From positions 46,968 to 110,967 of the forward strand of contig NZ_ATNM01000139.1 of NCBI RefSeq assembly GCF_000427295.1: 64,000 bases of DNA, given 5' to 3'. The position numbers were made by a program, and so were the translations under genes. Each line of letters starts with the position of its first letter. Position 1 is the stretch's first letter. A model generated the notes under the pieces. It saw only the letters and a list, made by a program, of their open reading frames with translations, was not told the origin of the DNA and did no database searches. Source of the stretch: Cyclobacterium qasimii M12-11B (GTDB lineage: Bacteria > Bacteroidota > Bacteroidia > Cytophagales > Cyclobacteriaceae). Below are positions 57,721 through 64,000 of this stretch, in pieces.

Positions 57721-57794
57721 AAACCATTCCCCACAGTAAATCTTAATCCCAAGGCCCTGAAGTGTGGACCCAATAGGGTGATTGAAATCTATGC

Positions 57795-57833
57795 CTGATC
57801 CCTAAGTCTGATCCCTGAGCCTGGTCCCTGAGC
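57795..57833. repeat. 13-base tandem repeat, three units
   Basis: CTGATCCCTAAGT, CTGATCCCTGAGC and CTGGTCCCTGAGC lie head to tail, followed by CTGTCGAAGGGTG. The last block resembles a widespread intergenic palindrome family containing GAGCCTGTCGAAGG. Confidence 0.65.
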
Positions 57834-57878
57834 CTGTCGAAGGGTGTCGAAGGGGCGAAGTGTATCGAAGGACCTTAG

Positions 57879-58052
57879 TTATGATTTATCTTTTAAAATA
57901 ATCCGAGATAATTTTTCGGGATCTTGTCGGTTGTCCCAAAAGGCTGTGATTATAATTGTTTCATCAGCTACTTGGTAAAAAATGTTAAAATTCCCAAGGG
58001 AGGCTACTCGTGTATCTTTGAAATCTGCTTTTTTATAAATGAATGGTTTCGT
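57879..58052 (-). pseudogene. Truncated ParE/RelE-type toxin, N-terminal half missing
   Basis: The minus strand, ending at the stop 57879-57881, reads FIYKKADFKDTRVASLGN, then FNIFYQVADETIIITAFWDN, then RQDPEKL. This is the C-terminal half of a RelE-fold toxin. The frame is closed upstream by a stop at 58053-58055. The upstream antitoxin gene runs into it out of frame and has an odd C-terminus, suggesting a deletion that removed the antitoxin's end and the toxin's start. Confidence 0.85.
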
Positions 58053-58264
58053 TTATCCATGGCCTCTTGTGAAATAAAGCGGCCATTTTTTATGTCCTCT
58101 TCGCTCAGTTTAAGCATTTGTTTTTGCTCTTCTGTAAGTTCAAGAACCTCCACATCCGTTGCGTTTAAAGAAACCAGTTTGTTAAGCGCCAATAAGAAAT
58201 CCTTGTTTTTAATAGCCAAGATTTTATCAATCAATCCACTTCTTATTTTATCAACTGTTGCCAT
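58004..58264 (-). CDS. Antitoxin-like protein of a broken RelE-type pair
   Basis: An 86-residue protein with the antitoxin pattern KIRSGLIDKILAIKNKDFLL and LTEEQKQMLKLSEEDIKNGR followed by FISQEAMDKR. The normal family ending after about EAMDKR is replaced by NHSFIKKQISKIHE, which is toxin-derived sequence read out of frame. The partner toxin at 57879-58052 is truncated, so the unit is probably inactive. Confidence 0.75.
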   Translation of the reverse strand: MATVDKIRSGLIDKILAIKNKDFLLALNKLVSLNATDVEVLELTEEQKQMLKLSEEDIKNGRFISQEAMDKRNHSFIKKQISKIHE

Positions 58265-58340
58265 AAATGCCTTTAATTCTGTCTACATTTTCGGAAATTT
58301 TCTCGAAGTTTCATAATCTCCCATAACAGCCAATCGTCAG

Positions 58341-59840
58341 TCAATTTATTTGTAATCTATTCTTTACCAAGCAATAAAACCTTATTTCATAGCGCTTTTT
58401 TGTAAAGTGTTTATTTTTTATTTTTGTATCAAGTGTTCTTTTCCCAACAGTATAAGCATAGGCAGATGATGGTAAAAATTGAAAAAGAACATCTGCATAT
58501 TCTATTTCGCCCTCTTTACTTATTGAAGTTACAATTGGTGTTTTAATACTGTTTTCTTGACAGAATTTAATTAAACTTTTTAATTCTTTTGGCTTTTTAA
58601 AATACCTGTCAGACCATTTAATCTCAAGTGCCCATATAGGCTTTAATGTATTATCACTAAGTCCAACCATATCTACTTCACCATTGCTCCACCTCGCGTA
58701 ATACGGGGTAAACCAATCCCTATGCATCCATTGCGCAAAAATAGCAGTCTCTACCATGTTCCCAATCATTTCATCTGTAGATGTTATTGGGGTAAATAAT
58801 GCGCTTCTTAGAGAAGGATTTGTAAGATAGATCTTAAAAAAATTATCTCGTTTAAATCTTTTTCCACTTTGATCAATTCGTTTTACTTGCTTTATAAGAA
58901 ATGCGGCTTCCAAATACTCAATATACTTTTTTAACGTATTCTTAGGCACTTGAGATTGTTTACTCAGCGTCTCTAATGAAAATTCACCCCCACTATTGTA
59001 AGCTATTGTGGTGAACAACGAATACAATTCTCTTGTGTCACTGATACCATACAGGCTTGGTAAATCTCTAAGTATCACTTTATCTACAATGTCTTGTCGA
59101 ATATATCGTCCCGGATTAGCTTGAATTTTCTCTGAAAGTATAACTTCAGGATAACCTCCATAGTTGATGTAATCTAAAAAATGCCTATTGAGCTCATCTA
59201 GATGACTTGTCGAATAAAATTCTGTTTGTTTATCATTCCATTTTAACTGTATTGGCTTGATTAGCCTGTCTAATCCTTTCAAAGATATGTATTCATTAAA
59301 AGTAAGTGGAGGGAGTAAGAAATCCGTAAATCGACCAGCGCCACTTTCATTACTTGCAAATTTTAATGCAGCAGCAGCAGATCCTGATACAATAAATTTA
59401 TCCTTTCTATAACTATCTACCAATGATTTTAAATGTACTTCCCAATCCCTACAATATTGAATCTCATCAAATATTATATGCCAATCTGATTTATCTGTCA
59501 AGCCTGATGCTTCTTTCGAATAATTGAATAGTTGTTCAAGAGAAATATTGTTATAAATTGGGTTCTCGATAGTGATAAATATTATTTTTTTTGGATTCGC
59601 CCCATTATCAATTAATTCTTGAACCATATGGTAGAGCATAACTGTTTTGCCAACCCTCCTGGGCCCCATCAAGACCACTGCTCTTCTAATCTCTCTCTCT
59701 TTTACAAGTGGTTTAAAAAGTTCAAAATATAATCTTCGTGGCATTTCATCATAATCAGCTTCAATTTTACCTTCAATCCACCATGGGTTTTCAAAACGAA
59801 TGCGGTCTAATACCTGGTTTTTAGAGATTTCTCTTATCAT
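58341..59840 (-). CDS. AAA+ ATPase of the DUF4143 type
   Basis: A 499-residue protein. The N-terminal ATPase has Walker A in MGPRRVGKTVML (near residues 58-69) and a Walker B/sensor region in IIFDEIQYCRDW near residue 122. The C-terminus, from about residue 300 (SKQSQVPKNTLKKYIEYLEA) to about 450, is the DUF4143 region with the PD-(D/E)xK-like EIKWSDR segment near residues 428-434. Members are common accessory ATPases of unclear role, some linked to defence-like islands. Last gene of the accessory region. Confidence 0.9.
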   Translation of the reverse strand: MIREISKNQVLDRIRFENPWWIEGKIEADYDEMPRRLYFELFKPLVKEREIRRAVVLMGPRRVGKTVMLYHMVQELIDNGANPKKIIFITIENPIYNNISLEQLFNYSKEASGLTDKSDWHIIFDEIQYCRDWEVHLKSLVDSYRKDKFIVSGSAAAALKFASNESGAGRFTDFLLPPLTFNEYISLKGLDRLIKPIQLKWNDKQTEFYSTSHLDELNRHFLDYINYGGYPEVILSEKIQANPGRYIRQDIVDKVILRDLPSLYGISDTRELYSLFTTIAYNSGGEFSLETLSKQSQVPKNTLKKYIEYLEAAFLIKQVKRIDQSGKRFKRDNFFKIYLTNPSLRSALFTPITSTDEMIGNMVETAIFAQWMHRDWFTPYYARWSNGEVDMVGLSDNTLKPIWALEIKWSDRYFKKPKELKSLIKFCQENSIKTPIVTSISKEGEIEYADVLFQFLPSSAYAYTVGKRTLDTKIKNKHFTKKRYEIRFYCLVKNRLQIN

Positions 59841-60367
59841 TCTTAGCTTATTTTAGAATAAAAATACAAAATAGAATCAATTAAATGATCTTATTTTATT
59901 AAAAAAACGATTTTAAGCAAAAAACATCCTTTGTAAATTCTTATTTCACAAAATTCCACAACATCTGTATATATAGAATTTTAACTAAGAAGTTGCGTAC
60001 ATCCAGACTATGTACCCAACTCTCCTCCTTAATTAATCCACAAATTAATCTTTTAGGACAAGAAAACTAGGTCCCTACCTATAATTCTATGGTAAAAGGG
60101 TAGAATTTATTAATAAATGACTTGTAATTCAGATCAATTACTAAAAAATAAGTGGTTTAAGACAGAGTTGTCAGATGATTGTATTTTGAAGTTGAAAAAA
60201 AATACTTTATCCGAAATAGCTTTAGAGCTTTCCGTATCCTTATAAAAATCCAAAAACCACCTCCATTGGATCAGTCATTATTTTAACTTATATTCAATAC
60301 CCTACACCTATCTTAACGGGAGTGCTTTAAAGACCGCTGAGGCATTAACTACAATTGAAGAACGCAT
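59841..60367. repeat. Gap with repeat C copy 2
   Basis: 527 bases between the divergent AAA ATPase and MscS genes. Contains repeat C copy 2 (59990-60190). The rest is AT-rich and holds no clear gene. Confidence 0.55.
59990..60190. repeat. Repeat C, copy 2
   Basis: Shares with copy 1 the blocks TATGTACCCAACTC, TTTTAGGACAAGAAAACTAG, TATGGTA, TTGTAATT and GTTTAAG, roughly 65-70% identical by eye over 200 bases. Confidence 0.65.
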
Positions 60368-61213
60368 ATGGATTTGTTGAATAAGTTTTTAGGATTTGAG
60401 CTGCTTTCTATTGGGGAGTACAGCCTGAGGGTTGGGACTTTGGTGCTGGTGCTGATCATTATCGTTTTGACTAAGCTGATTTTGTGGGGAATAAAAAAAT
60501 CCATTTTCCGCAAAAAAAGGATCAGTAAGTTCAACGAAGGAAATATTTATTCCCTGTACCAGATTTTGACCTATATCGTCTGGGTAATCGCCTTTGGCTT
60601 AATACTGGAAACCCTTGGCATAAAGGTCTCCCTCTTAATTGCTGGTTCCGCCGCCTTACTGGTAGGCATAGGTCTGGGTTTGCAGCAGACCTTCAACGAT
60701 ATTGTTTCTGGCATCATCTTACTTTCCGAACGTTCGATCAGGGTAGCAGACATTCTGGAAATTGATGGGGGCATTTTAAAAATTCAGGAAATAGGCTTGC
60801 GCACCTCCAAAGGACTAAATACGGATGACATTTCCATAATTATCCCCAATTCACTGATCACTACCAATAAGGTCATCAACTGGAGCCACCAAAGAAAACA
60901 AAACCGCTTTAGGATTGAGGTGGGAGTAGCTTATGGAACGGATGTGGAGTTTGTCATTAAGATTCTGGAGGAAAGCGCCAAAGAACATCCTGAAGTAAAT
61001 GCAGAAAAATTGGTAGAAGCCAGACTGGTGAATTTCGGGAATTCCTCGCTGGACTTTCAAGTGCTTTTTTATAGCAGTACCATTTTTGGATCGGACCGCA
61101 TGAAAAGTGATATCCGAAGAATCATTAACCGGAAATTTATCGAAAACAATATTTCAATCCCTTTCCCTCAAATGGATGTGCACATAAGAACCAACGAGAA
61201 ACGGGGGGATTAA
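60368..61213 (+). CDS. MscS-family mechanosensitive ion channel
   Basis: A 281-residue small-conductance mechanosensitive channel. Three hydrophobic segments lie in the N-terminal 105 residues; the pore-helix motif ALLVGIGLGLQQTFNDIVSG occupies about residues 95-114. The beta-domain follows with RVADILEIDGGILKIQEIGL (near residue 124) and IIIPNSLITTNKVINWS. The C-terminal part has the usual alpha/beta domain. Releases solutes upon osmotic downshock. Length is normal for the short MscS form. Confidence 0.95.
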   Translation: MDLLNKFLGFELLSIGEYSLRVGTLVLVLIIIVLTKLILWGIKKSIFRKKRISKFNEGNIYSLYQILTYIVWVIAFGLILETLGIKVSLLIAGSAALLVGIGLGLQQTFNDIVSGIILLSERSIRVADILEIDGGILKIQEIGLRTSKGLNTDDISIIIPNSLITTNKVINWSHQRKQNRFRIEVGVAYGTDVEFVIKILEESAKEHPEVNAEKLVEARLVNFGNSSLDFQVLFYSSTIFGSDRMKSDIRRIINRKFIENNISIPFPQMDVHIRTNEKRGD

Positions 61214-61244
61214 TACCCCTATTTAATAATAACCCTCATTTAAT

Positions 61245-61277
61245 AACCCTTGAAGGCTTTGAAAGCCTTCAAGGGTT
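61245..61277. terminator. Bidirectional terminator
   Basis: AACCCTTGAAGGCTT (61245-61259) pairs perfectly with AAGCCTTCAAGGGTT (61263-61277) around a three-base loop. It lies between the convergent MscS and GreA-like genes. Confidence 0.85.
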
Positions 61278-61289
61278 TATACGATACTG

Positions 61290-61745
61290 TCACACCACTT
61301 CCAGAATCTCCGTCGTACTGCCTCTAAAGGCTACTTTATCTCCTACCTTTTTCCCTTTAAGCGCCAAAACAAGTGGTGAATCAGCAGACACTACTTGCAC
61401 ATCAGTGTATTCGAAGGTGATTTTACCCATAGAAGCGGCAATCCATATCCAGCCAAGAGGGATTTTAACCAAGGCTCCGGTGGTGACGGTAGTGGATGGA
61501 TCCACAGATGTTTGCTCAATCATCTTTTCATTTCGATCCAACAGCACCTTTTGCTTTTCCACCAAACCCCTGCTTTGGTTGATGCTTTCTCTGCCCGTTT
61601 CATACTTGTCTCCCATACTGCTTTTGGTGTCGGCATTGGAGGCTTCCTGTAAGGCCAGTAATTGCGATTCAAAGTCTGCCTTTTTTTCTGAAATCAAATC
61701 CAGAACGGCCTTCTTCAAGCCTGTTTTAAATGTACTGTCCATCAA
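61290..61745 (-). CDS. GreA/GreB-family transcription elongation factor-like protein
   Basis: A 151-residue protein whose N-terminus has the coiled-coil-like segment with SSMGDKYETGRESI (residues 42-55) and whose C-terminal half matches the GreA/GreB FKBP-like domain (SADSPLVLALKGKKVGDKVA near 119-138). Such Gre-like proteins without a typical long coiled coil are common in Bacteroidota. It may rescue backtracked polymerase or have a different RNA-polymerase-linked role. It is often mis-annotated as an acyl-carrier-protein synthase in databases. Confidence 0.85.
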   Translation of the reverse strand: MMDSTFKTGLKKAVLDLISEKKADFESQLLALQEASNADTKSSMGDKYETGRESINQSRGLVEKQKVLLDRNEKMIEQTSVDPSTTVTTGALVKIPLGWIWIAASMGKITFEYTDVQVVSADSPLVLALKGKKVGDKVAFRGSTTEILEVV

Positions 61746-61778
61746 TGAAAAATATAGCTATGCTGTGTTGGTTAAAAA

Positions 61779-63071
61779 TTATTTCTCATTCATAAGGGTT
61801 TCTATTTCTTCAGGGTCTATAGGGATATTTCCCATTAGATCTGTGTAGCCATTGTCATTGATCACAATGTTGTTTTCCAACCTGATGCCAATCTCTTCTT
61901 CCAACACATAAATCCCCGGCTCCACGGTAAATACCATGCCTGCATGAATCGGTTCATACATGGTCCCTACATCATGCACGTCGAGTCCCAAATGATGAGA
62001 AGTGCCATGCATAAAGTACTTTTTATAGGCCGGATTCGCAGGATCTTGATTTTGCACATCTGTTTTGTCAATCAAGCCAAGGCTGATCAATTCGGCTTCC
62101 ATAACAAGGCCTATTTCTTTGTGGTAGCTTTGAATGTCTATCCCAGGTCTGAGCATGTTCATGGCTTGCTGCTGAACGCGCAACACAGCATCATAAATTT
62201 GCCTTTGCCGCTTGGTAAAGCGACCGTTGACCGGTATGGTTCTGGTCATGTCAGCATTGTAGTTGCCGTACTCAGCCCCTACATCCATCAGGATCAAATC
62301 TCCATCCTTACAGGCTACGCTGTTGTCCAAGTAATGCAGGACGCAAGCATTTCTACCTGAGCCAATGATAGGCTCATAGGCAAAACCCCTACTACCACTT
62401 TTTATAAATTCGTGCAGAAACTCTGCTTCAATTTCATATTCAAGTACGCCAGGCTTGACAAATTTCAAGACCCTGCGAAAAGCAGCATCCGTAATGTCAC
62501 AGGCTTTCTGAAGTTGTGTGATCTCTTCCGGTTCTTTTACCGCCCTGAATTTATGCATCATGGGTGCCAAGCGATGGTATTGGTGCAGCGGATACTTTGC
62601 TTTGCACTCTTTGATAAATCGCGCATCTCTGGTTTCCACTTCTACCACAGCCCTTAGGTGTTCATTGGTGTTTAAAAACACATGTTTGCTCAAGCCCATC
62701 AAGGTATTGAATACCGTATCGAAGTCGGTATACCATTTTATGGTTTTAACCCCAGAAAGCGCTGCCGCCTCCTCCATGGTAAATTTATGCCCTTCCCAAA
62801 TGGCGATATGCTCACTGGTAGGTTTGATAAAAAGTACTTCCCTAAGTGCTGGATCCGGAAAGTCCGGACAAATCACTAGAATTGTCTCTTCCTGATCGAT
62901 GCCGCAGAGGTACAACAGGTCATTGTTTTGCCTAAACTTCATGGTTCCATCCGCATTGGTGGGCATGATGTCGTTGGAATTGACAACCGCTAAAGAATTT
63001 GAAGGTAATTTATCAGCAACTTTAGCTCTATTTTTGATGTATAGTGATGCTTCTGCAGGTTCGTATCTCAT
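61779..63071 (-). CDS. pepP: Aminopeptidase P (Xaa-Pro aminopeptidase)
   Basis: A 430-residue M24 metallopeptidase that removes N-terminal residues before proline. An N-terminal AMP_N domain (residues 1-150) with KFRQNNDLLYLCGID near 44-58 precedes the pita-bread domain. Metal ligands lie in LMDVGAEYGNYNADMTRT (two Asp near 260-272), HGTSHHLGLDVHD (His near 357-362), TVEPGIYV (Glu) and GIRLENN (Glu). Length and layout match PepP. Alone on the minus strand, 33 bases from the GreA-like gene, so possibly cotranscribed. Confidence 0.95.
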   Translation of the reverse strand: MRYEPAEASLYIKNRAKVADKLPSNSLAVVNSNDIMPTNADGTMKFRQNNDLLYLCGIDQEETILVICPDFPDPALREVLFIKPTSEHIAIWEGHKFTMEEAAALSGVKTIKWYTDFDTVFNTLMGLSKHVFLNTNEHLRAVVEVETRDARFIKECKAKYPLHQYHRLAPMMHKFRAVKEPEEITQLQKACDITDAAFRRVLKFVKPGVLEYEIEAEFLHEFIKSGSRGFAYEPIIGSGRNACVLHYLDNSVACKDGDLILMDVGAEYGNYNADMTRTIPVNGRFTKRQRQIYDAVLRVQQQAMNMLRPGIDIQSYHKEIGLVMEAELISLGLIDKTDVQNQDPANPAYKKYFMHGTSHHLGLDVHDVGTMYEPIHAGMVFTVEPGIYVLEEEIGIRLENNIVINDNGYTDLMGNIPIDPEEIETLMNEK

Positions 63072-63216
63072 AAAACATTGGGTTTTGACAAAGGTAAAAA
63101 ATATACCCTGATCGCAAATTTAACTAGGTAAGGGAATTGGTATTTTTTCGCTTCTTGCTAAAAATTAAGAGCAAATAAGGCTTGACCGATTCCCAGATGA
63201 GTCTAAGTTAGCAAAT

Positions 63217-63479
63217 TTAAATTTCTATTGCCTTTTCGGTACCAGCAGTAAAAGTATAGCGAAGCAAAACTTTGGTTACACTTGCCACCAAACCAGTAGC
63301 TACTGTCCAAAGCAATGCCTCTTTAAGGGAATTTTTTTCCGGATAGGGATTTTTGGGAGCTTCTTTTCCTGTTTTTTCTCATACAATTCTTCCAAACCTT
63401 TTCGCACCAAATAGGCACCAAGGATTGTTCCTCCGGTAATTACCGCTGATTGTAAATACTCTTTGTTTCGCTTTTTCAT
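63217..63479 (-). pseudogene. DUF4235-like small membrane protein with 1-base frameshift
   Basis: The first frame starts at ATG 63479 (MKKRNKEYLQSAVITGGTIL) and ends early; inserting one A into the A6 run (63372-63377 on the plus strand) makes it continue TGKEAPKNPYPEKNSLKEAL and WTVATGLVASVTKVLLRYTF to the stop 63217-63219, giving 87 residues. Two hydrophobic segments flank a short loop, matching the small DUF4235-type membrane family. Too short and broken for automatic detection. Function unknown. Confidence 0.75.
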
Positions 63480-63832
63480 GGGTCAATGGTTTAAATTTTC
63501 AAACTATTATAGTTTAATAATCATGCCAAACCCTTGGGATTTTATGCAATATTTTGGAATTTTTTGGCTCTGGTATACTTTGAAGGGGAGTAGGTTGAAG
63601 TTTTTTTAAAGGATTCCAATTCTTGAATTTTAAACGGCCTCTACTCTACCGGTGGCTGAGCGGAGCCGAAGCCTTAGGTTAACGTATCCATTATACCTAC
63701 CCCTGCGACTCCGCTCAGGGTCCGGTTACTCAATCGACATCACGGGAATCAGCAATCCATACCCTAATCCTGCAAAAAAATCTTGAATAATAAAGTGATT
63801 CAAAGAAGCCTGAAAGGCTGAAACTATAATAG

Positions 63833-63851
63833 CCACGGGTAAAGCCCGTGG
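63833..63851. repeat. REP-like hairpin
   Basis: CCACGGG and CCCGTGG pair around TAAAG. Directly upstream is AGCCTGAAAGGCTG, another small inverted repeat, a combination often seen in REP-type units. It occurs between genes near the window edge. Confidence 0.6.
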
Positions 63852-63876
63852 AAAATGAAGTGTATATAATCCTGAT

Positions 63877-63922
63877 TTTGGCGGTATTGTTGCTTTTGTT
63901 TCTGCAACAATGCTGACAAAAT
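63877..63922. repeat. Palindromic repeat, copy 2 (REP-like)
   Basis: TTTTGGCGGTATTGTTGC (63877-63894) pairs with GCAACAATGCTGACAAAA (63905-63922) around a T-rich loop. It is the diverged counterpart of the palindrome at 14136-14175. Confidence 0.7.
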
Positions 63923-64000
63923 CATATTGATGCCAGCGTCCTACCCTGACTAAACCATTGATTTACTGCTCATTATGTTTATCGATTCAATTTGAAGTTC

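Larger units (their letters stand above)
57352..57878. repeat. Gap with palindrome copy 2, repeat B copy 3 and a short tandem repeat
   Basis: 527 bases without a gene. Contains the 130-bp palindrome (57402-57531), repeat B copy 3 (57551-57720), a three-unit 13-base tandem repeat (57795-57833) and a downstream GTCGAAGG-rich run. The order palindrome-linker-repeat B matches the gap at 49505-50020. Confidence 0.75.
63480..64000. repeat. Right end of the window with palindromic repeats
   Basis: No gene seen in these 521 bases. Three repeats occur: a GGTGGCTGAGCGGAGCCG region with a CTCCGCTCAGGGTCCGG counterpart (63650-63725), a CCACGGGTAAAGCCCGTGG hairpin (63833-63851) preceded by AGCCTGAAAGGCTG, and palindrome copy 2 (63877-63922). 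All look like intergenic REP-type palindromes. Confidence 0.6.

Noticed and set aside
61395..63111. Several plus-strand frames over the GreA-like and aminopeptidase genes
   Set aside because: They are shadows of the minus-strand genes, which have full family motifs.

Overview
The window looks like a chromosomal segment of a Bacteroidota bacterium, most likely a marine Cytophagales/Cyclobacteriaceae member. The grounds are AT-rich sequence, starts without Shine-Dalgarno motifs, a TAnnTTTG-type promoter before rimO, many lipoproteins and twin-arginine Gfo/Idh proteins, and families typical of that phylum. The genus is inference. I saw no rRNA, tRNA, CRISPR array, integrase or intact insertion sequence.

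Layout. 1-9.8 kb is housekeeping and general metabolism: the 5' part of rimO, a hemolysin III protein, DUF302, a flavin reductase, an esterase lipoprotein, a DegT aminotransferase and pgi. A 1.2 kb gene-poor stretch leads to a TPR histidine kinase and a four-helix-bundle sensor-like protein (11-14 kb). 14.2-26.4 kb is a carbohydrate locus: SSS symporter, DapA/NanA-like lyase, two sialidase-fold proteins, a fucose-isomerase-like protein and an FG-GAP protein on the minus strand; divergently an oxidoreductase and a glycosidase-like protein; then a second oxidoreductase. 26.6-40.5 kb is mixed: VF530, a cation/proton antiporter, a small membrane protein followed by an ABC ATPase-MutS fusion, a DinB-YCII-DUF1569-ECF42 sigma cluster, a large unknown lipoprotein, an amino-acid permease and a thioredoxin-fold protein. 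40.8-45.6 kb is one 1618-residue protein joining a DEDD-type exonuclease, a RecQ helicase and a UvrD-type helicase.

48.3-60.2 kb is an accessory region. Every gene lies on the minus strand: four toxin-antitoxin pairs (one broken), a relic of a fifth toxin, an orphan Imm70-like immunity protein, a BamE-like lipoprotein, an amidohydrolase, a serine hydrolase, a membrane protein and an AAA/DUF4143 ATPase. Nearly every intergenic gap holds copies of three repeat families or a 130-bp imperfect palindrome. This resembles a gene-cassette array without an integrase. 60.4-64 kb returns to core genes (MscS, GreA-like, aminopeptidase P, DUF4235-like) and ends in palindromic repeats.

Six genes are broken by single-base indels in or next to short homopolymer runs, and a seventh (the histidine kinase) probably has one at its 5' end. 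Reading through each restores a normal signal peptide or a continuous family domain. Uncorrected sequencing errors are the simplest cause, but real pseudogenes or slippage cannot be excluded from sequence alone.
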